A stretch of DNA of 64,000 bases, taken from assembly GCF_016906535.1 (NCBI RefSeq), contig NC_057381.1:1116001-1180000 (forward strand), given 5' to 3'. Positions 39,827 to 53,132 of the stretch are shown here, in pieces. The DNA is from Rhizoctonia solani. Taxonomy: Eukaryota; Basidiomycota; Agaricomycetes; Cantharellales; Ceratobasidiaceae. The position numbers were made by a program, and so were the translations under genes. The notes beneath the pieces were generated by a model, which was not told the origin of the DNA, did no database searches, and saw only the letters and a list, made by a program, of their open reading frames with translations. Each line of letters begins with the position of its first letter. Positions within the stretch are counted from its first letter, which is position 1.

Positions 39827-40824
39827 GAACTGAGCGTCGCTTATGTCATCACACAGGTTGGCGTTTAATCGGCAACGCGACTCTTTGCTCGATCACGCGC
39901 GGTGTGGGCTCTATTATATTCATTATACAGATTGAGAACAGGACGCGGGACTGCGACGGGTTTCGAGACCATGCCGAATGCATATGTACATGATATTTAG
40001 GAAGGAATTTTTTTTTGTTCACAAGCCTCGGAACAAGGTCTAGCCAAGTCGAGACAAGTCTGCAAGCCAAGGTCGGTTGGGGAGATCGGCCGATGAAGGA
40101 ACACAGGTACGTGTGGACTAATATGGTTGCTGTTGACGAATTGAATGGGGAGCAGGCGGGGTGGCGAGGGGTGGCGCTGTCGGGAATCCACAGACGGAGA
40201 TCCCTTTCTGCTCGGGATTGCGCTTCCGACGTCCATGTGGAAGGGAAGTCGGGAGAGCTCGGATAACTAGCCGTATCGGCTCGCCTCTGGGTTTGTGCGC
40301 CAGGAAACGTGTTTCGTTGGGCGGGTGGTGTGGCCGAATTTAGCAGGTGTGGGCCAGAGGAGTGGCTGACCCACCGGCGCTAGTGAATCCTTTTTTTTCT
40401 GGTGGTCGCACAGGGGGACAAAAAAGAGGAGGAGAATGACGAGAGAACGCGGGCGAGGATGGGCAGAGAGAATGACGGTGAAGGTGAAACAGATGGGAGA
40501 GGTGGGGGCATGTCTGGGGCTGGGTATATGCAGGGGAGGGAAAGGAAAATTGGACAAGCGCCCGGATATATTTGTTTGTGGATTTATCGTGGCAGAGATC
40601 CGTCGGTCTTGAAACCGGTCGCGGAGCCAAACGTTGAAGTGAATGGTCGTGGAGTGAGCGTCGACCGCCGCCGTGAAGAAAGGAACGACCGACGATTGTT
40701 TTGTTGTGGTGGCAACTGGGAGCGTCATATATTTGCACTCAATACGAGGCGCAACGTTAACCAGACCACTTGACCTAATCGCAACCGATCCTATCCCGTC
40801 TGCTCAATATCTGATTCTACGACC
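39827..40824. other. Divergent promoter region, UBE2O-like and bHLH 1
   Basis: About 1 kb separating two divergently transcribed genes. It must hold both promoters. Short open frames here have no recognisable product. Confidence 0.55.
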
Positions 40825-42039
40825 ATGACTGGCTTTGACGACTTTTCTTTTCCTGCTCCGGCCTGGGACCAGCAGCCGGTGGCCTCCAGCTCCCGACCCC
40901 GCGGACATAGCCGCCACAGCAGCACGAGTTCGATCCCTGCCTATGTCCCTGTCAACACCGGCCGCCGCGGCTCTACCAAGGACCCAGAGGCTCTGCAGGC
41001 TGCCCTCGAGCGCCAGAAGAACCGCAAGCGTCGTACCAACTCGACTGCATCCCTCACGATCCCCACAGACGAGGATCCAGAGGACGAGTCGAACAAGTGC
41101 GTACACATACACAATGACTAATCCAATCGGTTGTTCACCTCCCCCCAGCATTCTCCGTCAGCGCCAGGAGGACGCTCGTCTCATCCGCTGCGACGCCGAG
41201 CAGCAGCGTCGAAATGAACTCGGCAAGGGATACGACCGTCTGCGCTCTGTCCTCAACCGCGGTGACGAGCGACTCTCCAAGTACCGTGTTGTCGAGCGGG
41301 GTAAGTCCCATACCCGAGTCTATTCACTTTACCACTTACATTTGCCCCCGCTTTGCTCCCGTTTTTGATCCCGCCAGCGACGGCCCGAGTCGTCCAACTC
41401 AGGGACCAGAACGATCGCATGGAGGATGAGCTCAGGCGAAAACAAGAATTAATTCGGGACCTCAATCGGTTAGCTTCCAGTACTAGTCCTCTTCCTTGTG
41501 CTCTTGCTCACCGTCCTTGCAGAGCCAACGAACAGCTCATGCTCGAGGCCTCTGGAGCGGCCCCACTCCTTGTGTCTTCTCCCCAGGCAAGCTCCCCGTC
41601 CAGCGGTCGTCCTGGCTCCAGTTCCCACACGAGTGTCAGCGCATTCGGCGTCGGACAGCCCGGTCACGCCCATGACCGTTCTTCGTCCCTCCCGACCCCT
41701 CCCCATACCTACACTGGCCTCCAGCATCCGCCCGACCCGACCGGCGAATTCGGCCACCCATCCTACTCCAAGGCAGATACATTCGCCTACAATCCAGGCA
41801 CACTCGAGGCGGATCCCCACCTCTACCCTCCCGAGTTTTACGCTGCCGCGCCACATGGACTCGGCATTCCTCGCTCCGAGAGCCCAGGGCATCTCCATCA
41901 CTTCCTAAGCCCCGATGACCAGGCACACTGGTCCAACGACTGGAACGCAACCGGCAGCGGGCTGCCTGGAACATTTACAGATATCACTTCTACATCCGCT
42001 GGATTTACCACTTCGTCATCGGCCTACGGCCAGCCGTAA
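40825..42039 (+). CDS. bHLH transcription factor 1
   Basis: Nuclear basic helix-loop-helix DNA-binding protein, expected to bind E-box (CANNTG) sites as a dimer. Four exons, 40825-41096, 41149-41300, 41378-41468 and 41523-42039, give 343 aa. The N-terminus is Ser/Pro-rich. The basic/helix-1 segment RLIRCDAEQQRRNELGKGY has the EXXRR contact residues at the expected spacing (about residues 100-118). A loop follows, then helix 2 and a leucine-zipper-like extension (VVQLRDQNDRMEDEL). The C-terminal half is Pro/Ser/His-rich, probably an activation region. Exon 2 is 152 nt in the same phase as exon 2 of the second bHLH gene at 45528, showing common ancestry. Target genes unknown. Confidence 0.82.
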
Positions 42040-45000
42040 ACCAAACTCAAGCCAAACGCCAGCCTCGAATTATCCGAAGTTCCGGCGAACAAGCCAGCTG
42101 GAGGAGGTGATCTTCAATCGTACATCCTCCTCGTCCGCGTGCGACAAGTCCTTGTTCTCGTTTTTCCCCTTCCTTTTTTTTTCTCTTTACTCCCATTTCC
42201 TTTTTCCCTTTTTCCCTTTTTAGACTCATTTTTTGGCTTTCGTCGCTTGGGGGTCTCGCCTCTCCGCCCGACTAAGATTTATTCCCTTACGTCTTATCTA
42301 TCTTGGCTTCATATGTCTCTATACGATCCTTCGTCTCCCTGACCAAAATGTACAACGCATCACTTGTGCCATATCACTCTTTGTACCATTACAAACCGAG
42401 AATCTGGGGGAGGTGTACGTATTGACTGCGGTGATTGAATTAATTTCGGGGTTGCGTTGTACTATGGGCGCTGGGCTCGATAAGCTGACGAGTAGTCTAC
42501 CCGTGACGTCTTGAGCGCTCGGTGGAATAGACGGGAAGTCGAACAAGGGGGGTGGGGAGCGGGGAACGACTCAAGAACGTCCTACAGATCGAGACCGGGT
42601 CACCTTGCCGGAGCCGGTCCTCGGGAGAAATCGCTCCAGAATTATCTTCTCTGTTCCCTCTTCCCTCCCCGCGCTGTATTACCCCAGCCCTGTCGTATTA
42701 CTGTACATTCACTCCCTTGGCTAATGTGACGACTTGTCTCGCGTGAGATGGGAATAATTCAACCGAGATTGAGCTCCGGGGGTGATTACAATTGGGTCCA
42801 GCCCAAGTAATACACTTCCTATAGCTTTTATGCTTTACGATCAACTGACCTATTCTCGAAGGTGGGCTGTCGTTCCCAGGAGATTTCCTATCGAATTCGA
42901 ATTCGAAGTCGAGTGTCCCATCCGTTCGCCGAAGCGATGAGCAGGAGCGGATGGCTGGGGTGAGCGAAAAAGAATCCGAGTAGGCTTTTTGTTTTTTTTT
43001 TTGGGTTACTTACTCCTTAATTAATGCGCCACTCGATTTCGTGATATGTCCACACGATTGTGTTTTTTCTTCTTCTTTACCCTACCCAGTGCCGGTATGT
43101 CCGAAAGAGTCCCATCCCTGTGAATGAGCTTTTTCGTACGAGATTCGGACTTGTCCGTGATACAGTAAAGGTAAGCGCGCAGTACCTTACATCCCTTCCC
43201 CCCATCTCCTAGATCCATATCTCGCCAAGACGCTCGGACTGATAACTGTGATCTCAAGCAGGTACGCGTGATCGAGTTTCTATATCCGGATGGGTACGCC
43301 GCATATATGTTTGGCTGAAATACAATGACTCGTACCGTGCGCTCCACGACACGCGGTGGCCTCGAGGACGTGCGCTCAGCGAGGTTAGTGTGTGTCTGCG
43401 CGCGCGGGGTGAGAGGCGAAGGAGCGAAAATATGGATATATATCTGGGCTGGAGGGGCGTGTCTTGGGCTGAGCGAGAGCGTAAACGGTTGGATCCCCCC
43501 CTCCTTTCCTTTCCTCCATTTCATCCCTCCCTCACTCCCTTGCTTCCATTCCCTCGAGGGCTCCTCCTTTCCCTGCTTCCCGATTGACGAGCATGATTAA
43601 CTTGACATCGGCCGGTTATCGTATCTTGCTCGGCCTCGTTCCCGATAAAGCATCACACCATCTATAGTCGCGGCTCATAACAATCTGAATGGAATTTCTT
43701 ATTCACTTGTGCGCGATTTCTTTAATGTGCTTTCTTGCCCCTGGGCCCCCTATCTGCTTTACATTCTCTGCACATTTGATCCAATGGAGTCCAGGACGGG
43801 GGCCTGAGGAACTGAGCTCCCGGGGCAAACCACATTCTGTACAGTCAAATCTTAACCCAGGCGCCACCCACTTTTGGTCCTCGAGCTTTTTACAGCACAG
43901 TCGTACCAACCAGGAATCAAGGAGGAGAGATCACATTAATATTACCTTGGAAATCACATCTAATGGACCTTGCTCTCCGATCCTTAATTGCATAAACGAC
44001 CGCGCCGAGATCCATTTGTTCATCCTGATCACCGCTCGAGGCTAAACTACATCTGTCCAACCCCGCCAATGGGGGTCGTCACATCCTACTTCAATTGGTT
44101 TGTTTGTTTGTTTTTTTGGCGAGGGGAACGAGGAATAATGTTATAGGATGACGAGTTCTGGCTTTGGAATGGTTCGATATATTCGTCGGTTGATAGGATA
44201 AGATCTGTCGACTCCGAGCCAAGTTGCGATGGCGGCTGGTTCCGTGTGCACAACGTTGTTCGGACTGATGGATGATCAAAGTGCATTGGGTTGTAATAAG
44301 CACATGGTACGGTTTCTTTCTCTCTCTTTCTTTTACTTTGTTCGAGGAACAGATGGGACTAGACCGACCGGGAGTGGATGGCTGCGCTTAAGCTTGGTAC
44401 CTGGTGGGTTCACGGGTGGACCAATTGCCCATGAGACCCACATTTCTATCTCTGTTCGCATTATTCTCGTCGAGCGAACTAGATGGTGGCGTTTTGTGCT
44501 CGGACCGAAATAACAAAGGTTGTGACCAAAGTGAGGAACAAAAATGTGATAGATAGGATTATCGTTAGACTTATCGAACTTTGATTTCAGCCCGTATATG
44601 CGCTATCGATTTCGAGGGCCCAAATATTAAAAAAAGAAGAAGAGAGATAGATAGATGTGCCGCGGTAGGGATCGATAATGTCGATGGACAAAGTTGCTAG
44701 CCCTCGCTTCAGCACACGAATTGGAAATCTGGATCCTGAGCGCCATGTTACCGTCTGTGGAACGACCTGCTCGGCTCGGCGCAAGTCAACCTTTGGGTTT
44801 ATCACAGCGATCGCCTGCTTGTCGATGGAACCAGACCAAGGTGAGCAGGACAACAGAATGTGGGGTAAATGTTAACGTTTTGCGTCATAGGGCGGTTTGC
44901 AAATTAGTACTATAACCCTTTATGGACAGTATGAGGACTAGGGCTGGATGGTCATTGTCGGGAGTGCTTTGTCCGGTGCACAAAGGTCATCGAAGATCTA

Positions 45001-45527
45001 TTTGGTGTGTATGCGTCGGTAAGGGCGGGGACATTCCAACGAGCAAACGACCGGGAGGGATGCCCAGAATTGTCGGGGATGAAGCAGACCGGACGGAAAT
45101 GGGCAGCGGGAGAACGGAGGTGGGAACCAGTTGGGAACCGCAGTCGAGTAGCAGAGGAGCAGAACGAGTTGTGCTTCAGGTGCTGCTTTTCCTGGGGATG
45201 ATCAGGATCGCTCGGAGGTTACGAAATTATGGGATTGGAATTCGATTTATTTGGGTTTGGATCCGTCAGGGACAGCCGGCGGAGTTTGAGATGTCCTGTA
45301 CTCATCAGGACCATATATACCGTCGTTGTGCTCTCCTCTGTCTCCCTGGCTCTCAGCTCCTGTTCTGTTGTTTTCCCTTTTTCTTTTTCTTCTTTGTTTT
45401 GTCCCGCCGCTCTCGCCCGCACTATTTCTTGAGTTGCTTCACGAACACGACTGTCAGATAGCCTTTTTCATCTTTGCACGACTAACGACCACTTGTGACT
45501 CGCCAGCCGACGATCAACTGAACAGAC
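42040..45527. other. 3.5-kb intergenic between bHLH genes
   Basis: Begins with pyrimidine-rich 3' UTR-like sequence (42160-42225) and ends with a long polypyrimidine tract (45330-45400) just upstream of bHLH 2, probably its 5' UTR or promoter. A short (TTTG)n stretch lies at 44098-44118. No protein or RNA gene recognised. Confidence 0.55.
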
Positions 45528-46654
45528 ATGGATCCCTCGACCACTCACGACTTTTCGACTGCTGACTTCTCGTTCCTTCCCCAGAACGAGGCGGATCAGT
45601 TCATCCAGTTCCCGCCCAACTCTCCTGGCTCCCATCCGTTCAGCTTTGGCGAGACGCAGATGCCCTCGTATCCCTCGTACGGCTTTGGCCCCTCTGTGCC
45701 GGCTGCTGTCCCAGCCCACGGAGTCATGGACACGACGAGCACACCCTCTCCCCGCCAGCCCTTTGTCCCGGCCTCGCCCATGACCCCGCCCCTCACCGGC
45801 TCTGAAATCTCGGGCGACAGTCTCTCCCAAGGCCATGGCTGGACACCCACCAATACCACCCCAGGCGGTCGCTCCGGATACAACTCGGGCTACAACTCGG
45901 CCTCGGGCTACGTCTCTGGAGGTGCCGGCAGCCGCAGCGGAACAGGCTCCCCAGGATCCTCCCACTCGTTCCAGGGCTACGGCTCTGGCCTCGTCCACCG
46001 CTCCAACCGTGGCATCACCCGTGGTATGGCCGACCGCAGCGCTCACAAGCGCCGTGGCAGCACCTCTATGCGCATGGCCGACGAGGACTCGTATGGAAGC
46101 GACCCTGAGAGCGAGCTCGGTCTCAACCTCCCTGCCGATGTGTAAGTTGTCTCGTTTTGGTTATATTACATTGAACTAATTCGGGCCACAAGTGTCGTCT
46201 CCCGCCGCCGCGAGGAAATCCGCCGTCAGCGTATCGAGTCTGAGCAACGCCGCCGCGATGATCTTCGCGAAGGCTTTGCACGTCTCAAGGATGTCCTCCC
46301 CGTGTCCAACCAAAAGGGATCCAAGATGGCGCTGCTCGACCGAGGTAAGCCAGTTCCAATTTGGTATCCTTGACTCTGTTCTCTGGAGTCTACCCTCTGT
46401 GGCCAATCAACCTCGTCGCGTGTGACCCAGGGCCTCGGCTTCGGTCCCGGCAACCTCCGCCAATTACCCAGACCAAGCTTGCTGACCCACTTCTTTTTAC
46501 AGCGACCAGCCATATCCGCTACCTAGAGGCTATGCAACAGCAGATGCAGACCAAGCTCACGGCCTCCGAAATGGAGGTTAACCGTCTGCGACAGATCAAC
46601 GAGGCTCTCATGCTCAAGGCCGCAGAGCGTCGCTCGTCCCAATCTCCCCTCTAA
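45528..46654 (+). CDS. bHLH transcription factor 2
   Basis: Second basic helix-loop-helix regulator, 305 aa in three exons: 45528-46141, 46193-46344 and 46503-46654. The N-terminal 200 residues are Ser/Pro/Gly/Tyr-rich with a YNSGYNSASGY-like repeat. The DNA-binding region is RRREEIRRQRIESEQRRRDD, then LREGFARLKDVLP, a short loop with a Gln/Lys-rich turn, and helix 2 KMALLDRATSHIRYLEAMQQ. It is followed by a coiled coil (QTKLTASEMEVNRLRQINEAL) ending at the stop. Glu and Arg contact residues for E-box binding are present. The bHLH exons are both 152 nt. Paralogue of the gene 3.5 kb upstream but with a far better conserved bHLH. Confidence 0.87.
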
Positions 46655-49213
46655 GCGCTCTCCGTCGTCTCTCCAAAAGCCCTGCCCTCGGGAATCCGTT
46701 TGTTTGATCTTGTCTGCTATCATTATCTCGTGCTTTTACGACTCTGACATGGACTTGCTATCTTATCGTGAAGACCCCTCTCCCCCCATCCCTACCCCTG
46801 CTTAATCCCCCCCCTTGCGGACGCGAAGGCGTTGGGCGCACACCTGGAGCCGTGCGAACCCGACCGTTGTTGGCTCGCGATATAACGACACCCCTTCGAC
46901 AAGTGCCTTGGATTGCGGAGCCGTGCTTGCGCGGCTTCTGTCCGTTGGTCTCTCTTTTTGTCTATGACTGAATGTCCGGTACCGATTAATCTGGCGGTCG
47001 AACCGCCTCGAGAACCCCTTGTACTGCTCTGCTCGGTATGCTTGCTAGTCGGGCTACCTTGAGCCGCGTACGAAACTTGGACCTACTCGTCTCAGGTCGC
47101 ATGTAGTGAGTAGGCGCTTGCGCCGGTCTCCTACCTGCAGCTTGTTCGAATAGTTCCTGCGATACGCTCCTGCATGGTTTGACCTCTGGTCTGGTTGGCC
47201 TGGTCGATGCCACTCGCTGACGGCTAGTTCTGTCGCGAGCAGTGCTTCCCAGCTCAACTGGCCCATGAGCGCTCACCCCTCGCTTCGAGTGTAAAGCACC
47301 CTCGTTTATTAATCAACACTGCGACTCCACCCTCCTAGGCCCAACATCCATCCACACTTGTCATCGGATCTCTTTATCTTGCTACCGCCGGGCGGATACA
47401 CTCCCGAGTTGTATCTGTCGATCCCTCCGTGCGAACCGGCGGTCGGCCCCTCGTGATGGTTCAATCGTGTTGTCCATTTGCTTTTCTTCCCCCTCCCCCA
47501 TCTTCCCTTGTCTTCGCCTTTTTGAATGATTTATTTGTTTTGGCTTTTTTTTTTATCACTCCCACACGGAACTCTTGGTCATGATCCTTGACGACGCAGC
47601 GCGATCCTGTTCCCTCCGAGCGCTATGACTTGATGTCAATCCTTACACATTTCCTCTCATCCCGCATCCCCCCTATGTATCCATCTCTCCGTGTTTCGCT
47701 GTATATAAATCACATCCCGCTTCCAGGGGGTCCGTCCTCTCCAATCGTGGATGTGCGGTCGATCTCTTGCAATCTGAATATCTTGAATATTTTGTTTATC
47801 GCGTGACTTGCTTCGTGTCGTCAGAGTGTGCCTAGAGCTGAGAATCCCCCCCCGGATACGGTAATGTTTGCACATCAGCATGCGGCCAGGTGCTTCATTG
47901 AAACAGGAGAGCTCATGAGCGATCTGGTTTGATGCGCCGCTTATACAATTACACCCTCCCGCGCACACATACACCCACCGTAATACTCCCCCATTCATTG
48001 CAAACCAGACAAGCAAGGTCGGCGACGCGGCGCGGTATTCAATTCCCCGAACGAGGCGCAGATGCTCCGATTGGGTATAGCTCTCTGATCGCGCGGTAAA
48101 TCACTCCAAGAAGCCTGCCTAATTTGGAAACGGGACTCATAGAGGAGATCCAGTTCTCCGAGCTACATTGGGTGGGTGGGTAAGTGGTATGTGCATATGG
48201 GGGGAGGGGTGGCTTGGAATTGCGCGATTGCGAAGGAGAAACAAGGTTCGTTCTTACTTTCTTGTCCGGAACAGGGGAGCGACGTGTGAGTCCTTGGACT
48301 TATGGCTCGTGATCGTATATGCATGACTTGTGGTGCACCATACAGTGTAGTACTGTAGTACACTACCGTATTTCCTCGCGCTCGCTCCCCCTGGAAGGCC
48401 GAGATCCCGCTAACCTACTTTTGATAAATTGCGGACCTGTCAAAGCAGCATATGTTATTTTTTTTATGAATGTTGTTCTCGAGTCCGAGATGATGACGGT
48501 ACGAAATGATGCATAACATATAAGCGAAAGAAAGAGGTGGGCCCCTATTTCGCTGCGGACTGCTCGGTGATGAGCTTCCGCCAACGGCTCTTTTGGAAGA
48601 TTCTTTTAGGCTGCCGTTCAAAGGGAGGAACATCAGTATCTTTGAGTCGGTATGGTACGGGCAAGGATCTAGGTGTGGGCTAGAGTCCGCAAGCGCCCAT
48701 AATGGGACGATGACGCTCTTTTGCACTGAGCGATCGGGCTGGGCTTGTATATGGGTTCTGAACTACGTCTTGTGAAAAAGGCTATATGGGCTTGGTTGTT
48801 CTGCTCTGCATATTGGCCGTAGCCACCATCGGCCTGGTCCTATCTGGGGCATAAGCCAAGCTTTACCGGCGGCACTGATCATGAGGCGCTCATTTGAATA
48901 TGGGCGTGCTCGTTTTCATATTCATTATCTATGCCAGTTATCACTTGTCCGAATAAACCTATCACGTATTTGCTTCTGTATCTTCGACAAAGAATGAACA
49001 AAGTCTTTATCTCTGACTCCATATGGGTTCCACCTTCTGTGAATTCCTCGTCTAAATTCAGGTCTATGGCCCGAGCGAAGACTGTCTGGCAAGATATGCA
49101 TTTAAAAACCATTTCGTGACCTTGGGGCAGACTGTGGGCTTGGGTGCACCACCCGCTTTTAGAACGTCAGACCTACGGATTCGGTTAAACATTTCTCGCG
49201 GCCCTAGATAATA
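46655..49213. other. Intergenic between bHLH 2 and permease
   Basis: 2.6 kb with pyrimidine-rich 3' UTR sequence after bHLH 2 and no recognised gene. A reverse-strand open frame that starts here (48879-49112) and one over the permease 5' exons (49064-49660) lack motifs. Confidence 0.55.
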
Positions 49214-52129
49214 ATGCCTAGCCCTGCCATTAACGTTTTGGAGGCGCAGAGCGATGCCCTGGATAGGTCGGACGCCCGCTTGGAGGCACTGGGTTACCGG
49301 CCGGAATTCCGAGTAAGCATTCTCTAAATTCCTATCGTCTTTGAATTGAATTGAACGGAACGGTCCTTGCTCCCGTAGCGTGAGATGAATCTGTTCGCGG
49401 TCGTGGGCATGTCCTTCACTGCTATCGGAAGTAAGCATCCAGAGTCCGTTCCTCGGTATCTCTCGGCTTCTGACGAGATCGTCTGGCAGTTCTAACGGGG
49501 ATGAGTAGCGCCTTTCAGACTGGGTACGTATTCGATGACAAGGCTTCGCGTGGGAAATGGAGTTTTTGAATACGTCTGTCGTCCCCCCGGGATTCCTTAG
49601 ACTTTTCGCGGGAGGACCGTTGGGCTTGTTTTGGTGAGCCAATCGTATTGTAATTCTCAATAGTAAAGTTTAAGGTCGACTGATGACAAATCCTAATCCT
49701 CCCAGGGGGTGGAATGTATTTCGCCCCATCCCTTGCTGCTTTTGTGACGAATATTTGATTGATTTCTTTTTTTCTCTTGTAGATCTGTGCGCTCTTCATG
49801 TTTCTTGTTGCGCTATGCTTGGCCGAGGTCGGTTTCAATGCAAATATGTTAGGTTAGCATCTTAGCTAATGGCGAGCTTGGGTAGATTTGTTCGGCCTAT
49901 CCGACCATGGGCGGATTGGTGGGTTCACTTTTCTCATCCTCGTATCAGGGTCGCTGACGGGTTTACTCAATTTGACAAGTACTATTGGGTGTCCAAGTGA
50001 GCGCTAGATCATCCGCCGATTGTGCAAACTAATCTCGATGCAAGGATGAAAGGCGACAAACCAATTCTTGGGTAAAGCTCTTCCTCGCTCCACAATAAAA
50101 CTATCTTAACCTGGGTGGATAGATACGTAACGGGAGTCTTGTATGCATGTGCAATGATCTTTACAGGCACTTCGGGAAATCTTAGGTCAGCATAGGAGGT
50201 TCACTTGGCCACCCACTTGCTCCACTAAATCTATGGGGCATTCCCAGCACGGCACTGTATATTGCGTCGATGGCAGAGGTCGGCACAGGAATCACTCTTA
50301 CCCGCGGTAAGGCCATATATTTCCTTTTCGGAACCGAAATGAGTCCTGATTTCCTTTTTCAAGTTCAAATTGCGGCAATGGCGTGGGGCGTTAACCTGCT
50401 CAGCGGTCTAATAAACACCTTCGGCTCTAGGGTATTCTTTTTTACCCGTTTCTTCTGATAGCTTGGTGCTGACAACTTTTAAGGGAATTGGTCAGTATAT
50501 GCTGTGCTTTACCCCTGAATTCGCATGATTTCGGATCACACTTGACTTGTCTATCACACAGGGACGGTTGCCCAGGTCAATGGCAAGTAATTTATCAACG
50601 GCTTGCGATGAGCATGATCTCATAGGTGCTGTTTCAGTCTGGTGGACGCTAATTGGTACCGTCATACTCGTCGTAACTCTCCTGGTCAAGTCTCCAGTCA
50701 AGGTACAATCACGTCATAGATGATGAGCAGGATGAGACTAAAATCGGGTCATCACTATCAGAACAGTGCCTCTTTTGTTTTCACTGATCTCGAAAATTTC
50801 ACCGGTTGGGAAAACAAGGGCTTTGTCGTACTTCTTGGATTTCTCCAAGCAGTTTACACTCTCGAGGGTGCTGAAACATCGGCACAAGGTGTGAGACTCG
50901 GTTTGAGAACATTTCGAAGACAAACTGAAACCAGAAACCAGTGGCCGAAGAGGCGCGTAACGCAGAATGGCTTGCCCCCATTGGAATTGCTGCTTCGATC
51001 GTTGGGTCATGGTTCATCGGCCTAATCTACCTACTAGCCTTACTTTTCTCTATTCAATCCATTCCGTCGGTCCAAAGTACATCATTCGCCATTCCGATCG
51101 CTCAACTCTACTATGACGCAGTCGGATCTCGACTGACGCTCTTGTGCTTGTTTGTCGTGGGCTCGTGTCAGTTCATGGCCGCCTGTACATGCTTTACCGC
51201 ATCGAGTAGGTTATTGTATGCGCTTGCTCGAGATAATGCGATTCCTTGTAAAAGGGCCTTTATGACTCTAAACAGGTTCCAGGTAAGCATAGCGCGCTCA
51301 GTTGAGCGTTGGCTAATGGCATTTAGGCACCTTGGGTCGGCGTTTGGTTAAGTGCGATTGTAGGTGTCTTCAATTGTTGCGTAATTTATATTGACCTTTT
51401 TGGAAAGATTGCCATTATCATATCTGCAGCATATATTGGATCAGTGGTGGCTTTTAATGCTATCCTCTCTAGTACGTTCTCATATGTTGAAACGAAGTCC
51501 GGATCTAAGACCCCACAGGTGCTGCGATCGCAGTGATGCTTTCCTACCTTCAGCCTATTCTATGTCGAGTGCTGTGGCCAGAATTGTAAGTCAATCTCGG
51601 AAGACTACTTATAGTGTCCTAGTTTGATCATTGGCAAAGGATGGAGGTTCGCGGGCCGTTTCATCTCGGGAAGTACTCGCGAATTGTCAATATCATCAGT
51701 GCTTTGGTGAGGATCCATTCGTATCATTCAAATGACGGATCATTGACGCTTCGATAGTTTACTGTCTTTGTATGCATATTGGTAAGCCCATTTGGCTCCA
51801 ATCACACAATTTCTTATGTATGGTTCTTCCAGTTTATACTTCCTACTTCGATGCCTGTAAATGCCCTCAACGTAAGTTTAGATGAAATGCGTTTGTCCTG
51901 CATCTGAGATATCCCCGCGATAGATGAATTACTCGGTAGTTGGTAAGCGCTTTCGAGTAACCAATCCATTCTATGCTAACGAACTTTACTACAAGCTATT
52001 GGGGCCGTACTCATTTTGATTTTGGGTAGCTGGATGCTTTATGGGCGCTACCATTTCAAGGGTCCAGTCAGCACGGTGGACATGCCGCCGTTGACAGAGG
52101 ATGTCGACGAAGATAAGAAGATGTCTTGA
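49214..52129 (+). CDS. Amino-acid/GABA permease (APC superfamily), 24 exons
   Basis: Plasma-membrane transporter of the fungal GABA/choline/amino-acid permease group. I could assemble it only by assuming very small exons: 49214-49312, 49379-49430, 49490-49523, 49601-49633, 49706-49715 (10 nt), 49783-49827, 49886-49918, 49980-49996 (17 nt), 50045-50071, 50123-50185, 50248-50306, 50364-50431, 50484-50490 (7 nt), 50562-50582, 50626-50702, 50762-50888, 50942-51282, 51327-51471, 51519-51585, 51640-51706, 51758-51781, 51833-51871, 51924-51942 and 51996-52129. All phases close, giving 535 aa. Family blocks appear in order: ARLEALGYRPEFR, MSSAFQTG, GGPLGLFWGWN, ALCLAEICSAYPTMGGLYYW, FTGTSGNLS, VAEEARNAEWLAP and SSRLLYALARDNAIP. 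The intron after 50582 has a GC donor. About 12 membrane segments are expected. Substrate specificity cannot be read. Confidence 0.88.
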
Positions 52130-53132
52130 GTGTATGCAATCGCGCAAACGTCCGTAGTAACCAACCAGCCTATACCCATTTCGTTTCTATCGGGATGGAT
52201 CGCTCCGAGGTAGTCCGAGATCTCCCTGTTCCGCCCGAAAGGTAGATGCAGCAGCGTTGGCGTGTGAAGTATGTAAAAGATCGGCGGCTCGCCTTTATCC
52301 GTCCCTCAGGATGCAGAGCTACGATGTGCATTTATGGTCACAGAGGTGTCGAATATGTCGATATGTCGGCACTTAGCGGTGTCAGATGTAAGAAAAATTG
52401 CGTGAGGAAAGAAGCAGCATGGCATATGCAGAAGGCCAAAGACGATGGGTAAGCCCTATGGTCGCTCCTGAGCGTATGGTTCTGTCGAGGTTTTAAATTT
52501 GTAATCGCACTACAACTTGGCACGCGAATTGATCCGCCAAAGACTGTGAAAAATATGTGGAGGATGAATTGTCTACTACGGTGTAGACGTCACCCCGAGG
52601 AGACACTTGTGGGAGCTCAGGTGACCCCATGGGGATCTCAGGACAGCCTGTCACTAAGCAGGACCCCAGTCTCCCTCACTGGCGACTTGGCACTACTCAG
52701 GTCCTCGACAAGCGAGCCAAAGAAGGATGGAGCAGCCACGAATAATCATTTATTTTACATCCAATCTTGATATTTCTAGCTACGCAGGGTGGAACAGTAT
52801 GTCAGTTGGCTCAGAATTTCTTACCCCGCATCTCCGCATTCAAAGGGTATCTGGGGTCCATAATTAATGGCAGTTCCCGCGTCGTTCAAGTGACCAGAGT
52901 ATGCTCCGTGACTCTCCATTGCGATACAGTGCGAGTCTGTAATCTGTATATATAGATACAGTGGCTTGTATCTAGCCAACTAACTCCCTCGCTGTCTCTC
53001 GCTCTGCCCGAAAGCTACCAAACCACCCTCTTCAATTGGCTGTGGCGGCGGTTCGCATCTCTGTTCTCTCACTCCCGACTAATTGAGACCCCCAAGTTAA
53101 ATACATCCGAACGCAGTAGCTTGTCTGAAATC
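52130..53132. other. Intergenic upstream of carnitine acetyltransferase
   Basis: 1.0 kb with no recognised gene. It includes a small palindrome around CCCCATGGGG (52624-52633). Probably the acetyltransferase promoter. Confidence 0.55.

Noticed and set aside
49064..49660. Reverse-strand open frame of 198 codons
   Set aside because: It is antisense to the first exons of the permease, whose protein motifs are convincing, and has no motif of its own.
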